A stretch of DNA of 64,000 bases from Methylovulum psychrotolerans (GTDB lineage: Bacteria; Pseudomonadota; Gammaproteobacteria; Methylococcales; Methylomonadaceae), in contig NZ_PGFZ01000001.1 of the NCBI RefSeq assembly GCF_002923755.1, positions 267,595 to 331,594 of the forward strand, in the 5' to 3' direction. Both the position numbers and the translations under genes were made by a program. Of the stretch, positions 1 through 14,518 are shown in pieces. Each line of letters opens with the position of its first letter. Position 1 is the stretch's first letter. The notes beneath the pieces are model-generated. The model was not told where the DNA came from. It made no database searches and saw only the letters and a program-made list of their open reading frames with translations.

Positions 1-183
1 AAAAGGCGGCCCGGTTGCCGCTTGATCCTGCGCTTCTCGGTTTTGTCGGGGGTCGGCAGAGAGGGCTCCTGCCCTCCTGCCGACGCGCGGCATCCCTGCC
101 GCGCCCCTTCGGGCTGATCCCGACAAAACCTGCGATGCTCGGCGCGGCAAACGGGGGTAAAGCCCGTTACTGCGTAACGTCAG
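1..183. repeat. Dispersed intergenic repeat, copy 1 (partial at window edge)
   Basis: Positions 1-183 are nearly identical to 30153-30350, with a shorter degenerate relative near 26866-26961. The element is GC-rich, contains the inverted motif around GTCGGCAGAG/CTGCCGAC, and ends in CTGCGTAACGTCAG (170-183), which resembles a terminal inverted repeat. It has no coding capacity; the 64-codon reading frame across it is accidental. It lies only 37 bp before cysN, so it separates cysN from whatever lies upstream (usually cysD). Confidence 0.75.
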
Positions 184-219
184 TTTTTATCTTGAACCTT
201 TTACTTTGAATCTAATACC

Positions 220-1845
220 ATGTCCCATCAATCCGATCTGATCAGCACTGATATTAACGCCTATCTGGCACAACATGAACGTAAAGAGCTGTTACGCTTT
301 TTAACTTGCGGTAACGTTGACGATGGCAAGAGCACCTTGATAGGCCGCTTATTGCACGACTCGAAGATGATTTATGAAGACCAATTGGCGGCTGTGCAGG
401 CCGATAGCGTCAAGTCCGGCACCACGGGTGCGGGTAAAATCGATTTGGCGTTGTTGGTGGACGGTTTGCAGGCCGAACGTGAGCAAGGCATCACTATCGA
501 CGTGGCTTACCGTTATTTCTCGACCTCTACCCGCAAGTTCATCATCGCTGACACCCCTGGGCATGAGCAATATACCCGCAATATGGCGACCGGCGCGTCC
601 ACTTGCGATTTGGCGATCATTTTGATCGATGCCCGCTACGGTGTGCAAACCCAAACCAAGCGCCATAGCTTTATCGCGTCGTTGCTGGGCATTAAGCACG
701 TTATCGTCGCCATTAACAAAATGGATTTGGTTGAGTACAGCGAAGCGAAGTTTGAGCAAATCAAAGCCGATTATTTGCATTTTATTGCCACTTTGGATTT
801 GCAAGACGTGCAGTTTATCCCGATGTCGGCGCTGGACGGCGATAACGTGGTAAACCCTAGCGAGAACATGGCGTGGTTTACCGGTGTGCCGATGATGGAA
901 GCGTTGAACACGGTGGTGATTGCCCATGACCGCAATTTTGACAATGCCCGTTTCCCTGTCCAATACGTCAACCGTCCTAACTTGGATTTCCGGGGCTTTT
1001 GCGGTACGGTCGCGGCAGGTGTGTTCAATAAAGGCGATTTGGTCACCGCTCTGCCGTCCGGTAAAAGCAGTAAGATCAAATCTATCGTGACTTATGACGG
1101 CGATATTGAGCAGGCGTTCGCGCCGATGTCGGTGACGTTGACCTTGGAAGATGAGATTGACGTGAGCCGTGGCGATATGCTGGTCGGCAAAGAGCTGGTC
1201 TCAGCGGTGGTGGCCGATAAGTTTAAGGCGCATATCGTTTGGATGACCGAAAAAGCCCTGACCCCAGGCCGCCAATACGTCATTAAGCTGGCGACACGCA
1301 GTGTGTTCGGTTCGGTGTCGCTGATCCATCACCGTATTGATGTCAATACCTTGGAGCATCATGATGCGACCGAGGTTAAGCTGAACGAAATCGGTTGCTG
1401 TACAGTGTCGGTGACATCGCCAGTGGTGTTTGATGCGTATAAAACCAGCCGTGGCACGGGGTCATTTATTATCATCGACCGTTTGACGAACGGTACGGTC
1501 GGTGCGGGGATGATTATCGGCGTATCTGATGATGAAGGCCTGCAATCGGTCAGTATCGAAGAACGCGCGTCCCGCTTTAGCCAAACCCCGGCGGCGGTTT
1601 TGTTGACGGGTGCGGACAGCGCAACCGTGGCCTATCAGTTGGAAAGAAAGCTGTTTGATAACGGCCATGCGACCACGGTGCTGGAAACCGCCAATGCCGA
1701 GTTGGTGCTGGCGCTGAAGAATGCCGGCTTGGTGGCGATTTGCACCACTTGCCCTGCCGAACTGGCGGACAGTGCCTTCGATACCGACACGCAATCACTG
1801 GATGACATTCATGGCGCGTTGAAAGAGCAGGGTATTATCCACTAA
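220..1845 (+). CDS. cysN: Sulfate adenylyltransferase subunit 1 (GTPase), with degenerate APS-kinase-like tail
   Basis: CysN is the GTPase subunit of ATP sulfurylase; with CysD it makes adenosine 5'-phosphosulfate from sulfate and ATP in the cytoplasm. The G motifs are visible: P-loop GNVDDGKST near residue 31, DTPGHEQY near 110, and NKMD near 166, followed by EF-Tu-like beta-barrel domains. At 541 aa it is about 65 residues longer than a plain CysN of about 475. The extra tail, from about residue 455, reads [20 protein letters not shown]. This resembles the start of an APS kinase (CysC) domain as found in CysNC fusions, but the P-loop GxxGxGKS/T is lost and the domain stops early. I infer an active GTPase with a vestigial kinase remnant. 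The usual partner cysD is not in the window; a repeat occupies the upstream flank. Confidence 0.95.
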   Translation: MSHQSDLISTDINAYLAQHERKELLRFLTCGNVDDGKSTLIGRLLHDSKMIYEDQLAAVQADSVKSGTTGAGKIDLALLVDGLQAEREQGITIDVAYRYFSTSTRKFIIADTPGHEQYTRNMATGASTCDLAIILIDARYGVQTQTKRHSFIASLLGIKHVIVAINKMDLVEYSEAKFEQIKADYLHFIATLDLQDVQFIPMSALDGDNVVNPSENMAWFTGVPMMEALNTVVIAHDRNFDNARFPVQYVNRPNLDFRGFCGTVAAGVFNKGDLVTALPSGKSSKIKSIVTYDGDIEQAFAPMSVTLTLEDEIDVSRGDMLVGKELVSAVVADKFKAHIVWMTEKALTPGRQYVIKLATRSVFGSVSLIHHRIDVNTLEHHDATEVKLNEIGCCTVSVTSPVVFDAYKTSRGTGSFIIIDRLTNGTVGAGMIIGVSDDEGLQSVSIEERASRFSQTPAAVLLTGADSATVAYQLERKLFDNGHATTVLETANAELVLALKNAGLVAICTTCPAELADSAFDTDTQSLDDIHGALKEQGIIH

Positions 1846-1922
1846 GGGATTTGCATGAAATAAAAACCTGTTGTACAGGCGAAAGTACGGCAACCCCCTC
1901 CCTCCTGAGCGAAGCCGAAGGG

Positions 1923-1951
1923 CTCCCCCTTGGCAGGGGGAGGGGCTTTTC
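1923..1951 (+). terminator. Probable rho-independent terminator after cysN
   Basis: A 7-bp stem CTCCCCC/GGGGGAG (1923-1929 and 1936-1942) with a 6-nt loop is followed by a T-rich run (1947-1951). It sits 80 bp after the cysN stop. The surrounding C-rich/G-rich sequence (1890-2020) looks like a common intergenic repeat, so a repeat origin is also possible. Confidence 0.5.
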
Positions 1952-2105
1952 TTCTAATGTTCGCCTGCATGACGGGGAAGCCATTTGCTCCCTCCCCTGT
2001 CAAGGGCTGGGGTGGGGTTTAATACGCTGAGGTGTAATAAACGTCCACTTAATTTCATATACGTTCCTAAGTGTTAACGGGGTTTGCCCGGCCTGCTGTC
2101 TCTTT

Positions 2106-2155
2106 GGAGCGCGGGCATCTTACCCGCTCTTGTGCGGGCAAGATGCCCGCGCTCC
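2106..2155. repeat. REP-like palindrome between convergent genes
   Basis: A 16-bp perfect stem, GGAGCGCGGGCATCTT pairing with 2140-2155, encloses an inner GC stem (ACCCGC...GCGGGC). It lies between the convergent cysN and DUF2797 genes, a typical place for a REP-type palindrome. It could also stop transcription from either side. Apart from this and the C-rich repeat, 1846-2165 shows nothing else. Confidence 0.6.
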
Positions 2156-2165
2156 CGTTTAATGC

Positions 2166-2978
2166 TTAGGCTTGGAAGTCTACTTCGTAGCCGGTGTATT
2201 TGCGGATATTTAACACGCCGCTGTCTAACAGCAAATATTGTCCTTTTATGCCTAATAGGATGCCGGAAATTTCCGGGGTTTTGATCAGGCACAGGGATTT
2301 GATCTTAGTGGGGTATTGGCTGACCGGAAATGCCAATTCCACCACGTCTCCCCTTAGCGGTTCAACCGCTCCTACGCCAAAGCGTTCGCTGATGGCCGCC
2401 AGCTCGGCGGCGCACAAGTGCAACAAGTGGTCGCGCCGTTCCGGCAGGTCGATAGGCTCGGCGGTTTTTTTCAGCATTTGCTGCCAGTTGGTCTTGTCGC
2501 TGATATGCTGGGCCAACACCATTTCCACCAATCCGGCAATCTGGCGCGATGACGTTTGAAAAATTGCCAAAGCTTGGCTCGCGCCTTGGTCTATCCAACG
2601 GGTCGGGATTTGGGTGGCACGGGTGATGCCGACTTTAATGCCGCTGGAGTTGGCCAGATAGACGATATGCGGTTGGAAACAAAACGCTTCGCCCCAGCTC
2701 GGCTCCCGGCATGTCCCCGCCGCATAATGGCAGGTATGGGGTTTGACGATGCACAAATCGCATTCCGCCAAAGAGATGAAGCAGGGGTAGCAATAGCCTT
2801 GGTTATAGGTCTTTTTAATGGCTTTGCCGCAGTGCAGGCAGAGGATTTTGCCGGTGTTGGTCAGTTTGATGGGCTGGCCGATGAACGGGTTGAGGGGGAT
2901 TTTGGTGTCGTTTAGCGGTAGGTCGTATAAGATGGGCGAGGCGAGTTGCCCGGACATTTTTTTCAGTTGGCCCTGCAT
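2166..2978 (-). CDS. DUF2797 domain-containing protein
   Basis: This 270-aa protein matches the DUF2797 family in length and pattern. It has an N-terminal cysteine-rich segment (CLHCGKAIKKTYNQGYCYPC near residue 47, then CDLC and a CHYAAGTC cluster), which looks like a metal-binding site. The following VYLANSSGIKVGIT segment recalls a GIY-YIG-like fold. Function is unknown. It is transcribed alone, convergent with cysN, starting at an ATG at 2978. Family assignment is from recognition of the overall sequence, not from a search. Confidence 0.8.
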   Translation of the reverse strand: MQGQLKKMSGQLASPILYDLPLNDTKIPLNPFIGQPIKLTNTGKILCLHCGKAIKKTYNQGYCYPCFISLAECDLCIVKPHTCHYAAGTCREPSWGEAFCFQPHIVYLANSSGIKVGITRATQIPTRWIDQGASQALAIFQTSSRQIAGLVEMVLAQHISDKTNWQQMLKKTAEPIDLPERRDHLLHLCAAELAAISERFGVGAVEPLRGDVVELAFPVSQYPTKIKSLCLIKTPEISGILLGIKGQYLLLDSGVLNIRKYTGYEVDFQA

Positions 2979-3564
2979 GGTATAAGTCCTGATCGGTCGG
3001 TGATGGACTTATAATCGCATAGATTGGCGTAGGGGCAAAGGCTTGTGGATGTAGGGTATGAATGACAAAAGCAGTGTTCCGATTGCTTTATCGCGTAGTT
3101 TTGGCTTTGTATGTCCTATTGCGGTTTTTTTGTCTGGTCAATGTCCTTGCGATATGCTAAATTCTTTTCCCTAAAACGCATTGGCTCTGGAATCCGTAGA
3201 TTCAACGGCGTTAACTGCGGGCTGTATGAAGGCTGTTTTTTGCTTATCAATCAATTTGTCCCTGTTCTTTGTGAGAGACGTTTTTTAAACAAAAATTACC
3301 GCTCTCGGATACCCGTCATATTGTTTTCCCGTTTAGCGGTTGGTCAGGCTTGAGTGGCCGATGCGGGGAAGGATTAGCTGTGCGGAGCTTATCTTGTGGG
3401 GTAATAACCGTCCGCTATATACCTTATTTTTTATAAGGATTTAGGGTGTCCACCATTTTGCCAAAAACGTGGTGAAATTGCTAATATTTTGAAAAATAAA
3501 GCAGAAAAAAGCCGTGTAAGGCGTTGATAAGGGGCAGCCTAAAGCAATTGCCGACACACCGACC
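2979..3564. other. Non-coding interval upstream of the atp operon
   Basis: The interval is AT-richer than its surroundings. Short frames here (for example an 80-codon frame at 3111-3353) lack a ribosome binding site and recognisable protein character. I see no RNA gene or repeat; only the atp promoter at the right edge can be supported. Confidence 0.5.
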
Positions 3565-3593
3565 TTGATTTAATCAAAACAGGTCGTTATAAT
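3565..3593 (+). promoter_or_regulatory. Sigma-70-type promoter of the atp operon
   Basis: A -35 box TTGATT (3565-3570) and a perfect -10 box TATAAT (3588-3593) are separated by 17 bp. Transcription would begin near 3600. That leaves almost no leader for an ATG start at 3606 and favours the GTG start at 3624 for atpI. Confidence 0.7.
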
Positions 3594-3623
3594 CCAACAG
3601 CTTTTATGTTTGGAGTTTGTCAG

Positions 3624-4785
<1,162 letters not shown>

Positions 4786-4805
4786 TTTTTTACACTTTTT
4801 TATAA

Positions 4806-5117
<312 letters not shown>

Positions 5118-5157
5118 TTAAACAGTCTAATTTTAATAGCGACAAGAGGAACGCATC

Positions 5158-5631
5158 GTGAGCATCAATGCTACTCTGATTGGGCAAATGATTACCTTTG
5201 CACTTCTGGTATGGTTTACCATGAAGTACATTTGGCCACCTTTATTTGACTCTTTAGAAGAACGTAGAAAGAAAATTGCCGAAGGTTTGGCGGCGGCTGA
5301 AAAAGGTCAGGAAGAAATGCAGTTGGCCGAGAAAAAAGCCAAAAGCTATTTGAAAGAGGCCAAAACGCAGTCTGCGGAAATTGTCAGCCTTGCGCAAAAA
5401 CGTGCGAACGAAATTGTTGAAGAATCGAAAGATGCCGCCAAAAAAGAAGGCGAGCGTTTGGTTCTGGCAGCACGCGCACAAGTTGAGCAAGAAATGCAGC
5501 AAGCCAAAGACGGCCTGCGCCAAGAAGTTGCTAAGTTGGCGCTGATCGCCGCCGAACAAATCTTGGGTGCGGAAATCGACGCGGCTAAGCATCAGGACAT
5601 TATTAATAATGTCTCTAATCAATTAGGTTAA
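5158..5631 (+). CDS. atpF: F1Fo ATP synthase subunit b
   Basis: Subunit b is the peripheral stalk linking Fo to F1. The 157-aa protein has one N-terminal membrane helix (LIGQMITFALLVWFTMKYIW) and then a long charged, heptad-like helix rich in Lys, Glu and Ala. It starts with GTG at 5158, preceded by AAGAGGAACG. Only one b gene is present, so the stalk is a homodimer. It is followed 5 bp later by atpH. Confidence 0.95.
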   Translation: MSINATLIGQMITFALLVWFTMKYIWPPLFDSLEERRKKIAEGLAAAEKGQEEMQLAEKKAKSYLKEAKTQSAEIVSLAQKRANEIVEESKDAAKKEGERLVLAARAQVEQEMQQAKDGLRQEVAKLALIAAEQILGAEIDAAKHQDIINNVSNQLG

Positions 5632-5636
5632 GCACC

Positions 5637-6170
5637 ATGAGCGAATTGGCGACATCGGCAAGACCTTATGCGGTAGCGGCGTTTAAACGCGCCAAAGAGA
5701 CGGCGGCTATGCAAAGCTGGTCGCAAGGTTTGGCGTTTATGGCGGCGGTTATCGGCAGTGGGGACATTTCTGGCGTAGTTGATAACCCTAAGATCGGTAA
5801 GCAAAGCGTAGCTACTCTTTTGCTCGATATTTGTCAAGGCCAACTTGATGAAGAAGCGGCTAATTTCCTTAAATTGCTGGTGCAAAACGGTCGTCTGCCT
5901 TTGTTGCCGACAATTGCCAAGCTGTTTGAAGAGTATAAGGCGGAGTATGAAGGTTATCTTGATGTCCAGGTGACATCCGCTTATGAGCTGTCAGAAGCCG
6001 CCCATAAAGGGCTTGCCGACACTCTGGAAAAATCGCTGGGCAAAAAAATTAATATGAATGTAGCCGTAGACAAATCACTCATTGGCGGTGTTCTGGTACG
6101 CGCTGGCGATCAAGTAATTGACGGTTCTATTAGAGGCCGGCTTCAACACATGCAAAAAACTCTTCAGTGA
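5637..6170 (+). CDS. atpH: F1Fo ATP synthase subunit delta
   Basis: Delta (the OSCP equivalent) caps F1 and binds the b stalk. The 177-aa protein shows the family pattern: an N-terminal helical domain (RPYAVAAFKRAKE) and the C-terminal motif DKSLIGGVLVRAGDQVIDGS. Located between atpF and atpA in the standard order. Confidence 0.95.
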   Translation: MSELATSARPYAVAAFKRAKETAAMQSWSQGLAFMAAVIGSGDISGVVDNPKIGKQSVATLLLDICQGQLDEEAANFLKLLVQNGRLPLLPTIAKLFEEYKAEYEGYLDVQVTSAYELSEAAHKGLADTLEKSLGKKINMNVAVDKSLIGGVLVRAGDQVIDGSIRGRLQHMQKTLQ

Positions 6171-6185
6171 GAGTGAGAAAAAATC

Positions 6186-7727
<1,542 letters not shown>

Positions 7728-7739
7728 AAGGGTCTCAAA

Positions 7740-8606
7740 ATGGCTGTTGGTAAAGAAATACGCACCAAGATTGCGAGTATCAAGAATACTCAGAAAATCA
7801 CCCGCGCAATGGAGATGGTTGCCGCGAGTAAAATGCGTAAAACAAAAGACAGAATGCAGGCAACACGCCCTTATGCGAAAAAAATGGCGCAGATCATTAA
7901 GCATCTGGCGCAAGCAAACCCTGAATATAAGCATCCCTTTTTGGTTAAGCGTGATGTCAAACGGGTCGGGCTGATTGTCGTCAGTTCCGATAGGGGCTTG
8001 TGTGGCGGCTTAAACTCCAACTTGTTCAGAAAGTCATTAGGGTTGTTGACGCAATGGCAACAGGACGGCGTTGAAGTGGATGTGTGCACCATCGGCACAA
8101 AAGCGGCCAGTTTTTTTAGCGGCCTGAAACATGCCAAGCTGGTAGGCCAAGCCGGTAAGCTGGGTGATGCGCCGCATCTTAGCGACATTATCGGTATCAT
8201 TAAGATAATGTTGGATGCGTTTGCGGAAAACCGCATTGATGAGCTGCATGTCATCAGTAACGAGTTTGTCAACACCATGACCCAGCGTCCGACTGCCGAA
8301 AAGCTGTTGCCGGTCGCTGCCGATGAGATTGCAGGCGAGTTGGGCGGCCATTGGGATTACCTTTATGAACCCGATGCCAAAGAGGTGCTTGACCATCTGC
8401 TGACACGTTATATCGAAGCCATTGTCTATCAGGGTTTGGTGGAAAACAATGCTTGCGAACAGGCCGCCAGAATGGTGGCGATGAAAGGGGCTTCCGATAA
8501 TGCGGGCAAGCTGATTAAAGAGCTTCAGTTGGTTTATAACAAAGCCCGGCAGGCTGCCATTACGCAGGAAATTTCCGAAATTGTTGCCGGCGCCGCAGCC
8601 GTTTAA
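7740..8606 (+). CDS. atpG: F1Fo ATP synthase subunit gamma
   Basis: Gamma is the central rotor shaft of F1. The 288-aa protein has the typical N-terminal coiled coil ([26 protein letters not shown]) and C-terminal coiled coil ([31 protein letters not shown]). The central domain contains [11 protein letters not shown]. It is followed by a 128-bp spacer before atpD, longer than other gaps in the operon, with no feature I can name. Confidence 0.97.
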   Translation: MAVGKEIRTKIASIKNTQKITRAMEMVAASKMRKTKDRMQATRPYAKKMAQIIKHLAQANPEYKHPFLVKRDVKRVGLIVVSSDRGLCGGLNSNLFRKSLGLLTQWQQDGVEVDVCTIGTKAASFFSGLKHAKLVGQAGKLGDAPHLSDIIGIIKIMLDAFAENRIDELHVISNEFVNTMTQRPTAEKLLPVAADEIAGELGGHWDYLYEPDAKEVLDHLLTRYIEAIVYQGLVENNACEQAARMVAMKGASDNAGKLIKELQLVYNKARQAAITQEISEIVAGAAAV

Positions 8607-8722
8607 AGCGACGGGCGGGGATCGTTATGCCCAAGTGCCTAAGCAAGGGATGGCAGAATTGGCGGCTTGGCTTAAAGGTCCCGTACCTTGCCTAACGCCC
8701 TAGCAAAATGATAAAAAACTAA

Positions 8723-10117
<1,395 letters not shown>

Positions 10118-10137
10118 TGTCAGTTTAGGTAAAATCA

Positions 10138-10560
10138 ATGACCATGACCGTACATGTAGACATCGTAAGCGCAGAAAAGGAAATCTTTTCCGGTTTGGCG
10201 GAAATGCTCTTTGCGCCTGCTGAATTAGGCGAAGTAGGTATTTCCCCGCGCCACGCGCCTTTCATTACTAAGTTAAACCCAGGTGAAGTGCGGGTGAAGG
10301 TCTCGGATAAGGAACAGTATCCGTTCTTTATTTCCGGCGGTATTCTGGAAGTGCAGCCGCATCTGGTCACCGTGTTGGCGGATACCGCCATCAGGGCGAA
10401 AGATATTGATGAGGCGGCGGCGATGGAAGCGAAGGCAAGGGCCGAAGAGGCGTTGGCGGACAGGTCGGGTAAGATCGATTATGAATCCGCCCATGCCCAA
10501 TTGTTGCAGGCTATCATGCAGTTGCGGACATTGGACAGGCTGAGAAAGCGTGGCGAATAA
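10138..10560 (+). CDS. atpC: F1Fo ATP synthase subunit epsilon
   Basis: Epsilon is the small regulatory rotor subunit. The 140-aa protein has the beta-sandwich N-terminal domain (VDIVSAEKEIFSGLAEMLFAPAELGEVGI, with the usual HAPFIT motif) and a C-terminal two-helix domain that can inhibit ATP hydrolysis. Last gene of the operon, followed by a strong terminator. An ATG two codons downstream (10144) is an equal choice of start. Confidence 0.95.
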   Translation: MTMTVHVDIVSAEKEIFSGLAEMLFAPAELGEVGISPRHAPFITKLNPGEVRVKVSDKEQYPFFISGGILEVQPHLVTVLADTAIRAKDIDEAAAMEAKARAEEALADRSGKIDYESAHAQLLQAIMQLRTLDRLRKRGE

Positions 10561-10617
10561 GTTATGAACACTGATGCTTGATTGTCACCCTTAGCAATCA
10601 TGTTAAAACAGTTTATC

Positions 10618-10656
10618 AAAGCCCGGTAACGTGTAAGCGCTATCGGGCTTTTTTAT
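10618..10656 (+). terminator. Rho-independent terminator of the atp operon
   Basis: Stem AAAGCCCG (10618-10625) pairs with CGGGCTTT (10644-10651) and runs into a T-rich tail. It lies 58 bp after atpC and just before glmU. Confidence 0.85.
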
Positions 10657-10671
10657 TTAACGGGATAGGAA

Positions 10672-12042
10672 ATGAAAATCACTACGGTTATTTTGGCGGC
10701 GGGTAAGGGGACGCGGATGCGTTCGGATTTGCCTAAGGTGTTGCATGGCATTGCGGGTAGGCCGTTGTTGCGGCATGTCTATGATATGAGCAGCCAAGTG
10801 GCGGACAATAGCATCCATATTGTCGTTGGCCATGGTGCGGAGCAGGTCAAACAGGCGTTGGCGGACTGCCGGGTCAATTGGATCGGACAGCACCAGCAAT
10901 GGGGCACGGGCCATGCGGTGCAGCAAGCCAGCCCGTTTATCGGCGCGGATGATACGGTGTTGATTTTATACGGCGATGTGCCGTTGTTAAAATTGGCGAC
11001 TGTCCGGCAATTGTTGGCGGATGTCAGTCCGCAAACCTTGGCGTTATTGACGGTCACGTTGGCGGACGCGACGGGTTACGGGCGGATTGTCAGGGATGTT
11101 GACGGGCAAGTGCTGAAAATTGTTGAAGAAAAAGATGCCGACGCGACCGAAAAGGCTATCTGTGAAGTCAATACCGGGATTATGGCGGTCAGTGGCGGGC
11201 AGTTGCAAACCTGGTTGGGGCAGTTGACCAACCAGAATGCCCAGCAGGAATATTATCTGACCGATGTTATCGAAATGGCGGTGGCGGCGGGAGTGCGTAT
11301 CGTCACTAGCCAGCCGGATAGGGAAGAAGAGGTGTTGGGGGTGAACAACCGGATGCAGTTGGCGCAATTGGAGCGGTTTTTCCAGATGCGCCAAGCCGAA
11401 GAACTGATGGCGCAAGGGGTGACTTTGCGCGACCCGCAGCGTTTTGATGTGCGCGGCACGGTGGTCAGCTTGGGGCAGGACATTGAGATTGATGTCAATG
11501 TGATTTTGGAAGGTGCGGTCAGTATCGGAAACCGTGTTAAAATTGGTCCGAACACCCAAATTAAGGACTGCCAAATCGCCGATGATGTTGAAATTTTTGG
11601 CTGTTGTGTGCTGGAGGGTGCGGTCATAGGGCAGGGCAGCCGTATCGGCCCTTATGCGCGGTTGCGGCCAGAAACGGTTTTGGCCGATAATGTGCATATT
11701 GGTAACTTTGTTGAACTAAAAAAATCATCAGTTGCCGAAGCTAGTAAGATCAATCATTTAAGTTATATTGGCGACACCAGTGTCGGCAGTAAGGTCAATA
11801 TTGGTGCGGGCACCATCACTTGTAATTATGATGGTGCGAATAAGTTTAAGACGGTCATCGGCGACGGGGCGTTTATCGGTTCCGACAGCCAATTGGTCGC
11901 CCCGGTCACTATCGGTAAAAATGCCACCATCGGTGCCGGTTCGACCATCACCCGCGATGCCCCTGAAGGCCAATTGACTTTAAGCAGGGGTAAGCAATTT
12001 TCTGTTCCTGGTTGGCAACGGCCAAGCAAAAAGGAGAGTTAA
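10672..12042 (+). CDS. glmU: Bifunctional GlcNAc-1-P uridyltransferase / GlcN-1-P acetyltransferase
   Basis: GlmU makes UDP-GlcNAc for peptidoglycan and LPS: it acetylates glucosamine-1-phosphate, then transfers UMP. The 456-aa protein has the N-terminal uridyltransferase motif [18 protein letters not shown] and a C-terminal left-handed beta-helix of hexapeptide repeats (from about 250), including the active-site region NFVELKKS and [10 protein letters not shown]. It stops 2 bp before glmS, which supplies its precursor, so the two are co-transcribed. Confidence 0.97.
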   Translation: MKITTVILAAGKGTRMRSDLPKVLHGIAGRPLLRHVYDMSSQVADNSIHIVVGHGAEQVKQALADCRVNWIGQHQQWGTGHAVQQASPFIGADDTVLILYGDVPLLKLATVRQLLADVSPQTLALLTVTLADATGYGRIVRDVDGQVLKIVEEKDADATEKAICEVNTGIMAVSGGQLQTWLGQLTNQNAQQEYYLTDVIEMAVAAGVRIVTSQPDREEEVLGVNNRMQLAQLERFFQMRQAEELMAQGVTLRDPQRFDVRGTVVSLGQDIEIDVNVILEGAVSIGNRVKIGPNTQIKDCQIADDVEIFGCCVLEGAVIGQGSRIGPYARLRPETVLADNVHIGNFVELKKSSVAEASKINHLSYIGDTSVGSKVNIGAGTITCNYDGANKFKTVIGDGAFIGSDSQLVAPVTIGKNATIGAGSTITRDAPEGQLTLSRGKQFSVPGWQRPSKKES

Positions 12043-12044
12043 GT

Positions 12045-13874
12045 ATGTGTGGAATAGTCGGCGGTATCGCCCAACGTAATGTCGTACCTATTTTATTGGA
12101 AGGCTTGCGGCGTTTAGAATACCGTGGCTACGATTCGGCGGGGTTGGCGGTGGTCAATGGCGGCGAGCTCCACCGTAAACGCGAACTGGGTAAGGTGCAG
12201 GGCTTGGCGGCGTTGGTGGAGGCCGACCCGATGCCGGGTTTGCTGGGTATTGCCCATACCCGGTGGGCGACCCACGGTAAACCCAGCACCGCTAATGCCC
12301 ATCCCCATACCAGTGGTGATAAGGTGGCGGTGGTGCATAACGGTATTATTGAGAACTATGCCGTGCTGAAGGCCGAACAATTGGCGCAAGGCTATGAATT
12401 TACTTCGCAAACCGATACCGAGGTCATTGTCCATGAGGTATTCGGGGCTTTGCGCACGGCGGGCAATTTGCTTGCGGCGGTTCGGCAAGCGGTGCAAAAA
12501 TTGTCCGGTGCTTATGCCTTGGGGATTATCAGCGCCGATGAGCCGGATGTGCTGGTTGCTTGCCGTAAGGGCAGCCCTTTGGTGATTGGTGTGGGTATCG
12601 GCGAGTATTTTATCGCATCCGATGTCGCGGCTTTGTTGCCGGTGACGCAGCGGTTTATGTTTCTGGAAGAGGGTGATATTGCCGCGTTGCGGATAGGTTC
12701 GGTAGAGATTTATAATGCTGACGGTCAGCGTGTCGAGCGGCCTATTAGGGAAAGCCTGCTCAGCCCCGATGCGGTCGATAAGGGCGCGTATCGGCATTAT
12801 ATGCTGAAGGAGATTTACGAACAGCCTACCGCTATTGCGCAAACCTTAGAGGGACGTTTCATCAATCACCGTTTGCAGGAAAGCGCTTTCGGCCATAATG
12901 CCGCGCAGATGTTTGACGAGGTTAAGGCGGTGCAGATTTTAGCGTGCGGAACCAGTTATCATGCGGGTTTGGTGGCACGGTATTGGTTTGAGGAGTTGGC
13001 GCGGATACCTTGCCAAGTCGAGGTCGCCAGTGAATTTCGTTATCGCAAGCCGATGTTGGCGGCGGATACGTTGGTGGTGACTATTTCCCAATCCGGCGAG
13101 ACTGCCGATACCTTGGCGGCCTTGCAGGAAGCGAAAAAACTCGGGGCGAAGTATTCCTTAACGTTGTGCAATGTGCCGGAAAGCTCTTTGGTCAGGGAGT
13201 CCGACCTGGTGCTGATGACCCGCGCAGGTCCGGAAATCGGTGTGGCTTCAACCAAAGCCTTTACCACCCAACTGGTCACGCTGATGCTGTTGGTGATGGC
13301 GTTGGGGCGGCGTTTCCAATTGGATGCCGCGTTGGAGGCAAAAATTACCGCCCAGTTGTTCAGTTTGCCGCAGAAAATCGACAAGGTATTGCGTCTGAAT
13401 GACCCTATCCGGTTATTGTCCGAGCAGTTTGCCGAAAAGAATAATGCCTTGTTTTTAGGACGTGGGGCGCATTATCCGATAGCGATGGAAGGGGCGTTAA
13501 AGTTAAAGGAAATTTCTTATATCCATGCCGAAGCCTATCCGGCGGGCGAGTTGAAACACGGGCCTTTGGCGTTGATTGATGCCGATATGCCGGTAATTAC
13601 CGTTGCCCCTAACAATAGCCTGTTGGAAAAGCTTCAGTCCAATATGGAAGAAGTCAGTGCGCGGGGCGGGCAGTTGATTGTCTTTATGGACGAGACTTTG
13701 GTGCCGGCGGTCAACGGCGCTGTGCAAATGATTAAAGTGCCGCAGGTGGATAACGAAATTTCACCTATACTCTATACCATACCCTTGCAATTATTGGCCT
13801 ACCATGTCGCGGTACTGAAGGGGACGGATGTTGACCAGCCAAGAAACCTTGCCAAATCGGTGACGGTGGAATAA
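12045..13874 (+). CDS. glmS: Glutamine-fructose-6-phosphate aminotransferase (isomerizing)
   Basis: GlmS forms glucosamine-6-phosphate from fructose-6-phosphate and glutamine. The ATG at 12045 is the right start because the mature enzyme must begin Met-Cys: CGIVG contains the N-terminal nucleophile cysteine of the glutaminase domain. The preceding AAGGAG overlaps the end of glmU. Two SIS sugar-isomerase domains follow (CGTSYHAGL near 305; [22 protein letters not shown] near 480), and the C-terminus ends in the typical [12 protein letters not shown]. About 609 aa, normal length. Confidence 0.97.
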   Translation: MCGIVGGIAQRNVVPILLEGLRRLEYRGYDSAGLAVVNGGELHRKRELGKVQGLAALVEADPMPGLLGIAHTRWATHGKPSTANAHPHTSGDKVAVVHNGIIENYAVLKAEQLAQGYEFTSQTDTEVIVHEVFGALRTAGNLLAAVRQAVQKLSGAYALGIISADEPDVLVACRKGSPLVIGVGIGEYFIASDVAALLPVTQRFMFLEEGDIAALRIGSVEIYNADGQRVERPIRESLLSPDAVDKGAYRHYMLKEIYEQPTAIAQTLEGRFINHRLQESAFGHNAAQMFDEVKAVQILACGTSYHAGLVARYWFEELARIPCQVEVASEFRYRKPMLAADTLVVTISQSGETADTLAALQEAKKLGAKYSLTLCNVPESSLVRESDLVLMTRAGPEIGVASTKAFTTQLVTLMLLVMALGRRFQLDAALEAKITAQLFSLPQKIDKVLRLNDPIRLLSEQFAEKNNALFLGRGAHYPIAMEGALKLKEISYIHAEAYPAGELKHGPLALIDADMPVITVAPNNSLLEKLQSNMEEVSARGGQLIVFMDETLVPAVNGAVQMIKVPQVDNEISPILYTIPLQLLAYHVAVLKGTDVDQPRNLAKSVTVE

Positions 13875-13945
13875 GCCCGGGCAGGTGTATAAAGGCCTTG
13901 AAGCAGATAGCAGTAAAACTAATACCCCTAACCAACCGAGAGAAC

Positions 13946-14518
13946 ATGAAATATTTAGTCTTGCTATTAACCGGCTTTTTGGCTTTTAATGCGGAGGCCG
14001 AGGTCTATAAATGTACCGATTCTGGCGGCAATAAAGTGTACCGTTCCACGCCCTGTGTGGCAGGCTCTAATATCCAGATTGACCTGAAAACGGGTGTCAG
14101 CATTGATCTGGATGCAGAGAAAAAATCTGATCTGCAAAAAATAAAGGAACGTCAAGAGCGCGAAGAGCAAGCCGAACTTCAGCGCCAGCAAGCGGTGCAG
14201 CGCAAACAGCAGATTGTCGAGGCGGGAAAAAAGAACCAGGTGCTGATTAAAGCCCGTCCCCATGATTTTTCGGCTTATGCTATCCCGCCTTATGATGTGG
14301 ATAATTTGTTGCCGTTAGTCAAGCGTTTTGAAGGCCGTTTAGTCGATATTGAACGGCTGCGCGGGGCGGCGGCGGAAAAAGCCTTGGCGACCGGGCAGTG
14401 TAACCGCGTCGAATCGTCGGAGCTGAATGAAAAATCCAGCCCAGAGTCGTTAGTGTTTCTGGTCGATTGCAGTAACGCCAAAACCTTTTATTTTAACGAG
14501 CAAGAGCTGGGCAAATAA
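13946..14518 (+). CDS. DUF4124 domain-containing secreted protein
   Basis: This 190-aa protein starts best at ATG 13946, giving a clean signal peptide (MKYLVLLLTGFLAFNAEA). A DUF4124 core follows, EVYKCTDSGGNKVYRSTPC, with the two conserved cysteines. A charged Gln/Glu/Arg-rich helix (residues 60-95) then leads to a C-terminal part with two more cysteines. Periplasmic location is likely; function is unknown. It overlaps the following SDR gene by one base (TAATG), so the two are probably translated from the same mRNA. Confidence 0.75.
   Translation: MKYLVLLLTGFLAFNAEAEVYKCTDSGGNKVYRSTPCVAGSNIQIDLKTGVSIDLDAEKKSDLQKIKERQEREEQAELQRQQAVQRKQQIVEAGKKNQVLIKARPHDFSAYAIPPYDVDNLLPLVKRFEGRLVDIERLRGAAAEKALATGQCNRVESSELNEKSSPESLVFLVDCSNAKTFYFNEQELGK

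Noticed and set aside
15-209. 64-codon frame at the window start
   Set aside because: It lies in a dispersed non-coding repeat whose other copies do not keep the frame.
349-963. 204-codon minus-strand frame within cysN
   Set aside because: It is a His/Arg/Gln-rich shadow of the cysN frame.
3111-3353. 80-codon frame before atpI
   Set aside because: No ribosome binding site, low protein character, and promoter-like AT content around it.
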